Assembly: GCA_900318465.1 (NCBI GenBank)
Contig: ONKQ01000021.1
Location: 1 to 60,020 of the forward strand
Reading direction: 5' to 3'
Length of the DNA: 60,020 nt
Source: an uncultured Bacteroidales bacterium
GTDB taxonomy: Bacteria; Bacteroidota; Bacteroidia; Bacteroidales; F082
Shown here: positions 15,439 through 23,450 of the stretch, piece after piece
How the letters are laid out: each line of letters opens with the position of its first letter
Numbering within the stretch: the first letter of the stretch is position 1
Notes under the pieces: generated by a model
Databases searched by the model: none
What the model was told of the DNA's origin: nothing
What the model saw: only the letters and a program-made list of their open reading frames with translations
Made by a program: the position numbers and the translations under genes

Positions 15439-15446
15439 CAAAAGTA
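15439..15446 (-). promoter_or_regulatory. -7 promoter box (TACTTTTG) for the ATPase gene
   Basis: CAAAAGTA on the plus strand, six bases outside palindrome B. The transcript would begin about at the edge of the palindrome. Confidence 0.6.
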
Positions 15447-15502
15447 CGTATAATTTTCGGAACTGCAAGCGTTTGCACAAATTTTTCTTCGATTTTTACA
15501 CA

Positions 15503-15543
15503 AAAATAGTAATGGAAATTACGGTAATGGCCATTACTATTTT
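15503..15543. repeat. 41-bp palindrome, copy C
   Basis: Partner of copy A at the far end of the ATPase unit (core 15508-15538). Same AAAATAGTAAT/ATTACTATTTT arms and ATTACGGTAAT centre, with two mismatched pairs at the same places as in copy A. Confidence 0.9.
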
Positions 15544-15548
15544 ATGAA

Positions 15549-15828
15549 ATCAATGCTAATCATCAGTAATTCAGCACTTCAATGTCGTTTCTGTTGCTGA
15601 AGATAATGCTGTCAAATATTCTCTCTCCCTTCCGGAGTTCCTTCGTGCCACAGCCAAAGTCACGGAGTGACGGCGGATATTAGGCAGGGGTGAAATGCAA
15701 TGGAACCCCTGCCAAACAAAAATCAAATCCCGAACAAAGCCCCGCGAGGGGCGACAGGAAAAACACCGCCCTCCCGCACCAAAGGTTTTCCATAGGAGTG
15801 GAAGGGCGGAAAAGGTCTTTATTAAGGT
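15549..15828. other. Noncoding stretch with three successive hairpins
   Basis: No convincing gene. Three inverted repeats follow each other: GTCAC/GTGAC (15659-15671), GGCAGGGGT/ACCCCTGCC (15683-15713, 9-bp perfect stem) and GCCCC/GGGGC with a GCGA loop (15739-15752). The stretch runs into the 3' end of the gene at 15829. It looks like a dispersed repetitive extragenic element or a structured RNA; I recall similar text downstream of other Bacteroidales genes, but that is from memory. Confidence 0.55.
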
Positions 15829-16473
15829 TTATTTCGTGGCAGATGCAGAACTTCCGCAACCACCTGACGGGCATACCGCAACCTTACAAGAAGAGGCCAG
15901 ATATTGCAATGGCGCTTTGCACACGCAAAGGAAATCCTCAATCTCCATGCTCTGCATAGTAGTGCCCAAAGCCTTCTGCAAGACTGTTGTTTCGATTCTG
16001 AACGAACCTACCTTGCCGAGAACCGTTATTGCGCCTTCCCTTGCACCGCGAAACAGATAGACATATTTCTCGGGAACAAGATCGGAATACCCGGTCCGCA
16101 AGCAATAATCGTAAACCAAAAGACATTTTCCATTAACCAAGATTTTGCTCTTTTCGACTTCGTCTGCAACATAATTAAAGTATCTGTCAAAGTTAGAAAA
16201 TGACGAGGCCGGTTTGAGCGTAGCGACTTTGGCAGCAAACGCCTTCAAAATGGCTTTGGGAATCCTTTTTTGGTGCGCATTGAGATATTTCGCTATAGCG
16301 AACACATCTTTATCTCCAACAGGCATACAGCACGGAACTAGATAGCCTCCATTCTGGCAAATCTCTATGCCGTAAACACATTGTTCTCTAGTAAGACCTC
16401 TATACATTCCAAGCATCTCAAGGAACCTAAGCCGCGAGCCGTTGTAATAACAATCTGATAGTCTTTTATACAT
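15829..16473 (-). CDS. Protein of unknown function with Cys-rich end
   Basis: 214 residues, MYKRLSDCYYNGSRLRFLEMLGMYRGLTREQCVYGIEICQNGGYLVPCC... . No signal peptide or transmembrane helix. Amino-acid composition looks natural up to about residue 185. The last 25 residues (SSCKVAVCPSGGCGSSASATK) are Cys/Ser/Gly-rich and come from DNA that adjoins the hairpin-rich element, so the original 3' end may have been replaced by the repeat. It lies 14 bases downstream of the fimbrillin-like lipoprotein on the same strand and so is probably the last gene of that operon. I do not recognise the family. Confidence 0.6.
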   Translation of the reverse strand: MYKRLSDCYYNGSRLRFLEMLGMYRGLTREQCVYGIEICQNGGYLVPCCMPVGDKDVFAIAKYLNAHQKRIPKAILKAFAAKVATLKPASSFSNFDRYFNYVADEVEKSKILVNGKCLLVYDYCLRTGYSDLVPEKYVYLFRGAREGAITVLGKVGSFRIETTVLQKALGTTMQSMEIEDFLCVCKAPLQYLASSCKVAVCPSGGCGSSASATK

Positions 16474-16487
16474 ATCTTTTGGTTTTA

Positions 16488-18116
16488 TTATTCTACATTT
16501 TTAACAAGGCGAACACTTCGACCGTCAACTCGTCCGTAGTCGGAGATTAAGTTGAGGTACGAACTGTAGAACCTCGGTTCTTCGTATGGAAAGTTAACGT
16601 CATATGAAGCCGACCAGTAATAACTTTTAGAACTGGCAAAGTTGACATGATTCCCAATCCGACCGCCTGCAGCAGGTAGGAATACAGCACCATTTGTTTC
16701 CATTGTTCCCCAATCAGCCAAGGTGATTTCGTTGGTGGAAAAGGGAGCATCTGCTCTATTGGTATAATTCAATGTATGAACCGTACTGCTCCAATCGTCA
16801 GGCAACAGGATAGCACCGTTCACGCCATTCACGATGCCCATGGCAAAGTGGATACCCGAAGGAGTAGTGCGTGAGTTGAAAACATAATACCATTCAGGGG
16901 TGGACAATGTTCGCCACAAGTTGGGTGTGCTGCCGCCATTGGAAATGGCATTATAAACACCCCAATCGGCATTGGCATAGTCGCCAGTCAAAGAATAACT
17001 GTAGTTCGTTCCATCGGTGGGGCCATAACCATAGCCTATTTCACTATCCCAGGAACTCTCAGTATTGTATGGTTGGTAATACATATTCCCATTGTTCCAA
17101 CCACTCGTACCCCAACCAAAAAGACTGACAATATTCTGATTAGCATAGTTGGTTCCGACATCCTGCCAATCAGTTTCCACCATATCATATTGGTGTTCCA
17201 TAAACGACCATACGCCAGTAGCCTTGTTGTACTGCAAATTACCCTGCGAGAAATACACCTGGTCGCCATTGGAATTAATGGTAAACTTGCCGCAAATGGC
17301 ACCTGTGGGCACTTCGCCGGGGTTCACCTCGGTGGTCACGGTCACATCAATGCCCGTGGTCAGGTAGCCATTGTCCAAAATGGCGGGAACTGCGGCGCGT
17401 GTGCCTGTGTAAACACCATCAGTGGAATAAGCACTGCCTGCATCACCTGCCTCAACAGCACTCTGCGGCAAAAGGATGGCCCATTTCTCGCCGTTACCAG
17501 AAGGCAAAGTAATGATGCCAGTACCTTCTTGCGAAGGAGTCAGGATGTTGTTGGAAAAGTCAACGGTTACCTTATTCTTCATTCCCGTGATGCAGGTGGC
17601 AGCCTCCGAAGAAGTCGTCACATTGAACTTCACCAAGGCGCACTTGTTCAGCAAGTGTGCGGTGAAAGTGGTTGCGCCAGCGGTATAGGTTTCGTTGGAC
17701 GGCGCATATTCTATCACGGGCAAATGCTCCGTTTGGTCGCTGATGACCACAGAGCAGGTCGTGGTGGTGCCCGCCGTGAAGGTTTCGGCTGGGGTCACAT
17801 TGCCCAAGAAATAGAAATGCAACGGCTCACCTACTGTGGGGTCAGAAATGGTGCCGCTGAAGCGGGTGCCGTTGTGCGTCAGTGTGCCTACATATTTGCC
17901 ACCGCTGGCCACATAAATCTTGTCGCCGCTCTCGTAGGTGACCTCGCCCGTCGCTGTGTTCACATCCATTCTCGTTCCGTTGCCACTTTTAATGTCCAAA
18001 GTGATAGTCACGGCTTCGCTATCGTTTGCGGGGGCAACTTGTTCTTTCTTGCATTGCGTCAATGCAGCCAAAAACGCCAATGCCATTACAATAATGCTTA
18101 TCTTTTTCATGTTCAT
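16488..18116 (-). CDS. Fimbrillin-like lipoprotein with C-terminal FISUMP-like domain
   Basis: 542 residues. The signal MNMKKISIIVMALAFLAALTQC gives a lipid-modified Cys22. Residues about 35-260 have the style of fimbrillin/Mfa-like repeats: VTITLDIKSGNGTRMDV, YESGDKIYVASGGKYVGTL, FSGTISDPTVGEPLHFYFLG, WAILLPQ. From about 270 a second domain starts (GKFTINSNGDQVYFSQGNLQYN) with WGTSGWNNG, ADWGVYNAISNGG, LWRTLSTPEWYYVFNSRTTPSG, ILLPDDWS, GRSVRLVKNVE, matching the lipoprotein at 1568-2449 and the outer part of the kinase at 18604-20919. The ATG overlaps the stop of the small upstream gene by four bases, so the two are coupled. Probably a surface adhesin-like protein. Confidence 0.87.
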   Translation of the reverse strand: MNMKKISIIVMALAFLAALTQCKKEQVAPANDSEAVTITLDIKSGNGTRMDVNTATGEVTYESGDKIYVASGGKYVGTLTHNGTRFSGTISDPTVGEPLHFYFLGNVTPAETFTAGTTTTCSVVISDQTEHLPVIEYAPSNETYTAGATTFTAHLLNKCALVKFNVTTSSEAATCITGMKNKVTVDFSNNILTPSQEGTGIITLPSGNGEKWAILLPQSAVEAGDAGSAYSTDGVYTGTRAAVPAILDNGYLTTGIDVTVTTEVNPGEVPTGAICGKFTINSNGDQVYFSQGNLQYNKATGVWSFMEHQYDMVETDWQDVGTNYANQNIVSLFGWGTSGWNNGNMYYQPYNTESSWDSEIGYGYGPTDGTNYSYSLTGDYANADWGVYNAISNGGSTPNLWRTLSTPEWYYVFNSRTTPSGIHFAMGIVNGVNGAILLPDDWSSTVHTLNYTNRADAPFSTNEITLADWGTMETNGAVFLPAAGGRIGNHVNFASSKSYYWSASYDVNFPYEEPRFYSSYLNLISDYGRVDGRSVRLVKNVE

Positions 18117-18355
18117 TTTTCCTTTCTGTTTGTGGCGCCAAAGCCCTGGCCCGTGAAGTCTACTCCGACCGTACCTGTACCTCGACCCATCACTCCACCA
18201 TTATTGTTGCTTTGTTGGTCTTTCTCTGCGTAATATTCATCAAGCAGATTTTCAAGGAGACCTTGAGCCTGAGCGGGAGGGGTCGATAGCATTGCTACGG
18301 CTAATCCAAACAAAAACACAAAGGTTTTCTTCCTCTTTTTTTTTGTCTTGTTCAT
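18113..18355 (-). CDS. Small exported protein of unknown function
   Basis: 80 residues: a basic start (MNKTKKKRKK), a signal peptide (TFVFLFGLAVAMLSTPPAQAQ), then a short Gly/Asn-rich tail with QQSNNNGGVMGRGTGTVGVDFTGQGFG. It resembles the short exported ORFs that precede FISUMP/fimbrillin lipoproteins in Bacteroidales, but the usual C-terminal hydrophobic anchor is missing here. It shares four bases (ATGA) with the fimbrillin-like gene, making it the first gene of a three-gene operon. Confidence 0.75.
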   Translation of the reverse strand: MNKTKKKRKKTFVFLFGLAVAMLSTPPAQAQGLLENLLDEYYAEKDQQSNNNGGVMGRGTGTVGVDFTGQGFGATNRKEK

Positions 18356-18433
18356 TTTTTCTTCTTTTAGTTTTTAGTGTTTTAATATTGTTAATACCTG
18401 ATTTCAAACTTCGCATCGAAAGCATAACCCCAT

Positions 18434-18486
18434 GTGAAAGAAGTCCACATAGTCAACCTTGTTGTTCTTCTTTCACAAAACCCGCC
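18434..18486. promoter_or_regulatory. Long-loop hairpin upstream of the lipoprotein operon
   Basis: GTGAAAGAAG (18434-18443) is a perfect inverted match to CTTCTTTCAC (18477-18486), 10 bp with a 33-base spacer. It lies 79-131 bases upstream of the ATG at 18355, in a 248-base gap that otherwise shows only A/T-rich sequence. It could be an operator with two half sites or a leader hairpin. Confidence 0.45.
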
Positions 18487-18603
18487 ACAAAGAAAATAAA
18501 AAAAAAACGACATGGATTAGTCCTTGTTAGTCCTTTTTGTTTTAGAATGAAACACAAAATGTTACAGATATTTCGTCAGTAAATAGTTAAAAGTTGATAC
18601 TAT

Positions 18604-20919
18604 TTACTCCACATCCCGCACCAGCCGCACCGAATGACCATCGCCACGATGACCCCTTTCGCCGTGCACAAACAAGGTCTCATAACCAAATCCGACTCCA
18701 TATCGGCTTTGGGCACAAACACTCGACGTGGAATAAGCGCCCATGGTATCATAATACCCATCAACAGTCAGCACGCCTGCCATAGGCAGAAACACTGCGC
18801 CGGCAGGTTCCAAAACATGCTGCCAGTCGGAAAAACTGATTACGTTGTTGCTGAAATCAAGACCAGCGTCATTGGGGGAATTCAGATGATAGGTGCCAAC
18901 CTTCCAATTGTCGGGCAGCAAAATCACACCGTTCACCCTATCGATGCGTGCTTTTGCATAGCGCACACCCGAGGCAGTGCTGCGCACAAACAGCAAATAA
19001 ACCCACTCGTCGCGCTTCGGCGTGCGCCATTGGTTCTCTTTGTTGCCTCCATTCGAAATGGCATTGTAGCCCCAGTCGGCTTTCCCCGTCTGGTCATAAA
19101 GACCGCTGCGGTAATTGCCGTATGCCTGATGGAAGGGGTTGCTTTGCACAACAGTGTTGCCCGTCCACGGCTGCCAGTTCTCGGCGCCATGGTCATAACC
19201 GCTTGTAGCCCAGCCGAACAAGTCAATCCAACCGCTGTAAGTCTCCGATCTTTTTTCGTTGTCCGCTCCCACATAGTCAGACTGCTGCGCCGCAAATCGC
19301 CAAGTGCCCGTGGAGGCCTGATACTGCAAATTGCCTTTCGAGAAAAGCACCTGTCTTTCTTCGGCAACCGAGAAAAGCCCGGGCAAGGCACCTTCGGGCA
19401 ACGGCTTCTCCATATCATTGGACAAAGTAGTAAATGCGATTTCGTTGCCATACCATGTGCCGGAACTACCCGAAACATAAGCCCTTGCAAAATAGATGGT
19501 GTTAGGTCCCAACCCACTCATGACGATACTGTCGCCCAAATGGTCACAACGGAGATGGTTGCCTTTTAGGGTAGGATTGTGGAGCATTCCCCAGCAAAGT
19601 CCCAATTCAACACCGCCACAATAGCTCTTCCCATCAATGGCAATGCCGCCAGAAGCAGTATGAGCCGTGATCCCCTTAACCGGCAATGTCTTAATCCCCG
19701 ATGGAGAAGCAAGCCATTCCAAACTGTCGTAAGCCATCTGGCTTAGCAGTCCCTTGCCAAAGTCTTCCCTGAATGACCTGCAATTGCTATTGATTTGATT
19801 AGCAGCATAATTAAAATGGCCCAATTGCCAATTAGTCATCGCAGAAACGAAATCCAGCCTTTCCAGACTGTTTTCCGAATAAAGACAGCTCTGCTCCTGC
19901 AACAACTTCTTCATCTCATCCATCGTTTTTGAAATTTGGGCCATCAATAGTTCACGATACTCCTCTCCCTGTTGTGCCTTCCTTATAATCGGATGCATCA
20001 TCGTATTCATCAACCATTCGGCTTCTTCACGATATTGCATTTGCCCCTCTGTAATGCCATTAGTTGCCGTTTCAGTTTTTTCGGAGGTTACGGCGAGTTT
20101 TGTCGCCACCATTAAGACACCCCCTACGGCAAACAGCAGCGTCGCAAAGAAAGGAACCATCAGTTTTATCCTGTCGCTCCTTTCCAAGGCCTTGCGCACC
20201 GCCTCCATGTCGGGATAGCGCCTCGTAAGAGCCTCTCGGGTGCATTTGCGCGTTATGTGACGGAATCGCATTGGGAAAACCTTCCGCAACACCAAGCCAA
20301 AAGAGTAGATATCCGACCTGCAATCAATCACCCCTTCCAATCCAAGAATCCTTTCCTTCTGTTCCGGTGCCATGTATTTCAAGGTGCCGGCGGATTGTTT
20401 CAGGATGGCATAGTCGTCGGCATCAGAGAGACCGAAGTCGATGATTTTCACGTTGTTGCCATTGCGGGTGATGAGAACGTTGCTCGGCTTGAGGTCGCGG
20501 TGCAAAATCTGTTTGCTGTGAATATAGGCTAATGCATCGATAAGCTGATCCACCACCTTGCGTCTGAGTTGCTTCGAAGGATTGCTCTCCAAAAACTGAT
20601 CAAGCGTCACGCCGTCGATGTACTCCATGACGATACACGGCCCGATTTTTGGGTTCATCTCCTTGGCGAAAGCCTTAGCGATGTTGGGATGGTCGAGTTG
20701 CACCATCAGTTCGTACTCTTTTTTTAGCAGTTCGAGATAGAACTGCTGCTGCCGGTATTCGGTTTTCACACCTTTCAGCATGAACCACCGCCCTTGCCGT
20801 TTCAGTTTCATCAACTGGCTGTAGCCGTGGCTCTCCACATTTTCGTATGTCGGTTGAAGCTCGTCGTTTCCGATGAAGTTTTCCGTGATAGGCCCTGATG
20901 TGCTGATGTCGTCGGTCAT
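18604..20919 (-). CDS. Transmembrane Ser/Thr protein kinase with extracellular FISUMP-like domain
   Basis: 771 residues. The cytoplasmic kinase domain (about 25-245) keeps all key residues: Lys49 (WFMLKG), HRDLKPSN (140-147), DFG (161-163) and APE (185-187), and has PEQKERILG activation-loop style. One transmembrane helix at about 252-274 (LMVPFFATLLFAVGGVLMVATKL). Outside: a helical segment (290-400), an Fn3-like domain (about 405-500; CWGMLHNPTLKGNH...GLGPNTIYFARAYV...GTWYGNEIAFTT), and a C-terminal GNLQYQ-type domain (513-771) that ends HSVRLVRDVE. That last domain closely resembles the lipoproteins at 1568-2449 and 16488-18116. The architecture is a receptor kinase; the ligand is unknown. 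The regulator-like gene is divergent. Confidence 0.92.
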   Translation of the reverse strand: MTDDISTSGPITENFIGNDELQPTYENVESHGYSQLMKLKRQGRWFMLKGVKTEYRQQQFYLELLKKEYELMVQLDHPNIAKAFAKEMNPKIGPCIVMEYIDGVTLDQFLESNPSKQLRRKVVDQLIDALAYIHSKQILHRDLKPSNVLITRNGNNVKIIDFGLSDADDYAILKQSAGTLKYMAPEQKERILGLEGVIDCRSDIYSFGLVLRKVFPMRFRHITRKCTREALTRRYPDMEAVRKALERSDRIKLMVPFFATLLFAVGGVLMVATKLAVTSEKTETATNGITEGQMQYREEAEWLMNTMMHPIIRKAQQGEEYRELLMAQISKTMDEMKKLLQEQSCLYSENSLERLDFVSAMTNWQLGHFNYAANQINSNCRSFREDFGKGLLSQMAYDSLEWLASPSGIKTLPVKGITAHTASGGIAIDGKSYCGGVELGLCWGMLHNPTLKGNHLRCDHLGDSIVMSGLGPNTIYFARAYVSGSSGTWYGNEIAFTTLSNDMEKPLPEGALPGLFSVAEERQVLFSKGNLQYQASTGTWRFAAQQSDYVGADNEKRSETYSGWIDLFGWATSGYDHGAENWQPWTGNTVVQSNPFHQAYGNYRSGLYDQTGKADWGYNAISNGGNKENQWRTPKRDEWVYLLFVRSTASGVRYAKARIDRVNGVILLPDNWKVGTYHLNSPNDAGLDFSNNVISFSDWQHVLEPAGAVFLPMAGVLTVDGYYDTMGAYSTSSVCAQSRYGVGFGYETLFVHGERGHRGDGHSVRLVRDVE

Positions 20920-20935
20920 CGCCGCAAATTTTCCG

Positions 20936-20943
20936 CAAAGATA
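20936..20943 (-). promoter_or_regulatory. -7 promoter box (TATCTTTG) for the kinase gene
   Basis: CAAAGATA on the plus strand, 16 bases upstream of the ATG at 20919. Confidence 0.6.
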
Positions 20944-21111
20944 AAGGTTTTATTGGTGAAAAAACAAAAAGGATCAACAAGGATCAAAACCATTCCAAAA
21001 AAAGTTCGTTTCTTTGTAAACCAAAATGACGCGGAACGGCGAGACTACGGAACGGGTATAATGACTCGCAGTCCCGAGGTCCTGCAATCTCGAAGTCAAA
21101 AAGAAACGACC

Positions 21112-21675
21112 ATGCAAAAGACCAGCCCGGAAATTTCGGAACTCAAGAAACGCATTGAGGGCAACCTGAAGCGCAAGATACGCACACCCAACGATTTCAT
21201 TTTCCTTGTGGGTGCCGTGTGGGAGCGCACGCATCAAACCATCAGCCCGACCACCCTGAAGCGGCTCTGGGGCTACATCGACGGTGCCGACGAAACACGC
21301 GACAGCACGCTTCACATACTTTCCAACTTCCTTGGTTTCGATAACTGGGACGCTTTTGTCGAGGAAATCAGCCAAGGCAGCGGTTCTGACCCAGTTACCT
21401 CATTCCACATCAAGGCCGACGACCTCCGCCCCAACGACCGCGTTTTTGTCTCTTGGAAGCCCGACCGCCGCTGCACATTTCGTTATCTCGGCAACCAGCA
21501 ATTCATCGTCGAGCAGGCCGAAAACTCCAAGCTGAAAGTGGGCAACACCTTCTATGCCAGCCTGTTCATTCTCGGCGAGCCGCTCTATCTCTCCGACCTC
21601 GTTCAGGGCAATAACCTGCCCTTAGCCTATGTGGTCGGCAACAAAGATGGGCTTTGTGAGTTAGAGAAACAGTAA
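21112..21675 (+). CDS. Putative DNA-binding regulator paired with the kinase
   Basis: 187 residues from MQKTSPEISELKKRIEGNLKRKIRTPNDFIFLVGAVWERTHQTISPTTLKRLWGYIDGADETRDSTLHILSNFLGFDNWDAFVEEI. The N-terminal 90 residues have a helical pattern with ISPTTLKRLWGY...STLxILxxFLGFxxWDxF that I know from Bacteroidales proteins, where it looks like a helix-turn-helix. The C-terminal half (about 105-187; IKADDLRPNDRVFVSWKPDRRCTFRYLGNQQFIV) is a small beta domain. The ATG at 21112 is favoured, since the frame upstream reads non-protein-like sequence. Divergent from the kinase, it could be its output or regulator. The stop overlaps palindrome D. Confidence 0.72.
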   Translation: MQKTSPEISELKKRIEGNLKRKIRTPNDFIFLVGAVWERTHQTISPTTLKRLWGYIDGADETRDSTLHILSNFLGFDNWDAFVEEISQGSGSDPVTSFHIKADDLRPNDRVFVSWKPDRRCTFRYLGNQQFIVEQAENSKLKVGNTFYASLFILGEPLYLSDLVQGNNLPLAYVVGNKDGLCELEKQ

Positions 21676-21701
21676 TGACCATTACGGTAATGGCCATTAC
21701 T
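21671..21701. repeat. 31-bp palindrome, copy D, in a convergent gap
   Basis: Fourth copy of the AGTAAT...ATTACGGTAAT...ATTACT palindrome, here with only one mismatched pair. It contains the TAA stop of the regulator-like gene (21673-21675) and fills the whole 26-base gap up to the pyrD stop at 21702. There is no ATPase gene nearby. Confidence 0.9.
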
Positions 21702-22616
21702 TTAGCATTCCAAAGCCCCAATCAACTCGGTAACTTTTTGGAAGCCATACCTTTCGCAGTAGTCAGTTATGCCAAAGGCAACTTTTTCGGAAACCGCTGG
21801 GTCAATAAAATTGGCCGTCCCAATTTCGATGGCGGAGGCTCCGGCGAGCATGAACTCAACGGCATCGGTGGCGTTGGAAATGCCACCCAAGCCCACTACG
21901 GGAATCTTCACCGCCTTGGCCACCTGCCACACCATGCGCAAGGCCACAGGCTTCACACAAGCACCCGATAAACCACCTGTTATGACAGACAATTTTGGTT
22001 TGCGCCGCTCCGCATCAATGGCCATGCCCATCAAAGTATTGATGAGCGAGACCGAATCGGCACCAGCAGCCTCGGCTGCCAAGGCGATTTCGGCAATGTT
22101 GGTCACATTCGGCGACAACTTGACCATCAGGTGTTTATGATACACTTTGCGCACCTCGGAAACCACTTGCGAGATGCCCGCACAAGTCACACCGAAAGCC
22201 ATGCCGCCTTGCTTCACGTTGGGACACGACACATTCAGCTCGATGGCGGGAATCTTGTCCAAAGCGTCAATCCTCTCCGCACCTTTCACGTAATCCTCCA
22301 AAGTGGAGCCGGAAAGATTGAGCAAAACATTGGTGTCGAAGTCCTTGATGCGCGGGTAAATCGTGTCGATAAAGTATTGAACGCCTTTGTTTTGCAGTCC
22401 GACGCAGTTCAACATTCCCGAGGACGTTTCGGCCATGCGCGGATAGGGATTGCCTTCGCGCGGGTTCAGGGTCGTACCCTTTACGATGATGCCACCAAGC
22501 TGGGCCATATCAACGAAATCGGTGTACTCCTCGCCATAGCCGAAGGTGCCCGAAGCCGTCATCACGGGGTTGCGCAACACCAAGTCGCGACCCAAATCTA
22601 TTGTCGTATTTACCAT
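21702..22616 (-). CDS. pyrD: Dihydroorotate dehydrogenase catalytic subunit (class 1B)
   Basis: 304 residues. The FMN enzyme oxidises dihydroorotate to orotate in pyrimidine synthesis. Visible: [46 protein letters not shown], the active-site Cys in [82 protein letters not shown]. Cys in NVSCPN and the separate electron-transfer subunit encoded just upstream (7-base overlap) mark it as class 1B, NAD-linked. It converges on the regulator-like gene across palindrome D. Confidence 0.96.
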   Translation of the reverse strand: MVNTTIDLGRDLVLRNPVMTASGTFGYGEEYTDFVDMAQLGGIIVKGTTLNPREGNPYPRMAETSSGMLNCVGLQNKGVQYFIDTIYPRIKDFDTNVLLNLSGSTLEDYVKGAERIDALDKIPAIELNVSCPNVKQGGMAFGVTCAGISQVVSEVRKVYHKHLMVKLSPNVTNIAEIALAAEAAGADSVSLINTLMGMAIDAERRKPKLSVITGGLSGACVKPVALRMVWQVAKAVKIPVVGLGGISNATDAVEFMLAGASAIEIGTANFIDPAVSEKVAFGITDYCERYGFQKVTELIGALEC

Positions 22617-23374
22617 TTCAACCTCCTTGTGTTAAATACCGGTCCTTCTTTGCAGACACATACATTGCCATCGATGGTGTCCTCCACGCAGCAGAGGCAA
22701 GCACCGAGGCCGCAAGCCATCAAATTTTCAAGCGAAACCTCACACCAAATGCCTTTTTCGGCAGCCAATTTGGCCACGGCTTTCATCATAGGCTTCGGGC
22801 CACAAACATAGATTTTGTCGAAACTTTGTTTTTGCCAAATGGAGTGCATGGTAACAAAACCTTTCTCACCCAATGAGCCGTCTTCGGTGGTCACGAAAGT
22901 TTCTCCAAGTTGCTGGTAATCAGACAAACGGAGCAAGTCGGTTTCTGTTTTTCCGCCTAATAGCAAAGAAGGAGTTATCCCATTTTCTTTCAGCACTTTG
23001 GCGAAATAAAACAGCGGTGCAATGCCGATGCCGCCCCCGACAAGCAACACCTTCTCCCCCACTTCGGGGCAGGTGAATCCATTGCCCAAAGGGAACACCA
23101 TATTTATAACATCTCCTTCCTTTGCCTGTGCGAGATGTCGTGTCCCCTCGCCCACTTGTTGCACCAAAAGCGATATTTCATTTTTCTGAAAATCAACATC
23201 ATGGATGGAAATCGGGCGACGAAGATAGGTGCTTGGTGAGTCGTCCACGCGCACCTGCACGAATTGTCCGGGCTGAATAGCTGGCAGAGGCTGGTCGGAA
23301 CGCAACCGCAACAACACGGAGCGGCCAAAGTCTTGTTTTTCAACTAATTTGAAGTCTGCAATCTGTTTTGTCAT
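22610..23374 (-). CDS. pyrK: Dihydroorotate dehydrogenase electron transfer subunit
   Basis: 254 residues. FAD and [2Fe-2S] protein that passes electrons from PyrD to NAD. Ferredoxin-reductase-type FAD motif [15 protein letters not shown]-binding [32 protein letters not shown], and the cluster cysteines in [15 protein letters not shown]...[10 protein letters not shown]. Length is normal for PyrK. It overlaps pyrD by seven bases. A TATATTTG box at 23397-23404 on the minus strand is the likely promoter. Confidence 0.95.
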   Translation of the reverse strand: MTKQIADFKLVEKQDFGRSVLLRLRSDQPLPAIQPGQFVQVRVDDSPSTYLRRPISIHDVDFQKNEISLLVQQVGEGTRHLAQAKEGDVINMVFPLGNGFTCPEVGEKVLLVGGGIGIAPLFYFAKVLKENGITPSLLLGGKTETDLLRLSDYQQLGETFVTTEDGSLGEKGFVTMHSIWQKQSFDKIYVCGPKPMMKAVAKLAAEKGIWCEVSLENLMACGLGACLCCVEDTIDGNVCVCKEGPVFNTRRLKW

Positions 23375-23396
23375 GTGATTGAACCTTTACGCGCCA

Positions 23397-23404
23397 CAAA
23401 TATA
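23397..23404 (-). promoter_or_regulatory. -7 promoter box (TATATTTG) for pyrKD
   Basis: CAAATATA on the plus strand, 22 bases upstream of the pyrK ATG and directly following the terminator of the DUF5606 gene. Confidence 0.65.
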
Positions 23405-23428
23405 CAAAAAAAGCTGCCGAAGCAGCTT
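23404..23428 (-). terminator. Rho-independent terminator of the DUF5606 gene
   Basis: On the minus strand AAGCTGC-TTCG-GCAGCTT (23428-23411), a 7-bp stem with a stable UUCG tetraloop, is followed by a run of T. It lies 23 bases after the DUF5606 stop. Confidence 0.85.
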
Positions 23429-23450
23429 CTTCAAATATAAACTAATAAAA

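Larger units (their letters stand above)
13971..15548. mobile_element. Candidate mobile unit: ATPase gene between inverted terminal palindromes
   Basis: The palindromes A (13976-14016) and C (15503-15543) bracket a single ATPase gene. The match extends five bases further outward on both sides (TTCAT at left, ATGAA at right) and then stops, so the unit has terminal inverted repeats of about 46 bp that are themselves palindromic. No transposase is inside and no target duplication is obvious. Mobility is inferred from structure only. Confidence 0.4.

Noticed and set aside
13971-15548. Standard insertion sequence
   Set aside because: The only gene has ATPase and nuclease-like motifs, with no DDE, HUH or serine/tyrosine recombinase motif, and no target duplication is obvious; reported only as a candidate mobile unit.
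15680-15874. 64-residue minus-strand frame over the hairpin region
   Set aside because: It spans three inverted repeats and the end of the 15829 gene; better read as a structured repeat than as a gene.
17073-18233. 386-residue frame antisense to the fimbrillin-like lipoprotein
   Set aside because: It is opposite a convincing signal-peptide protein with recognisable domains; no motif of its own.
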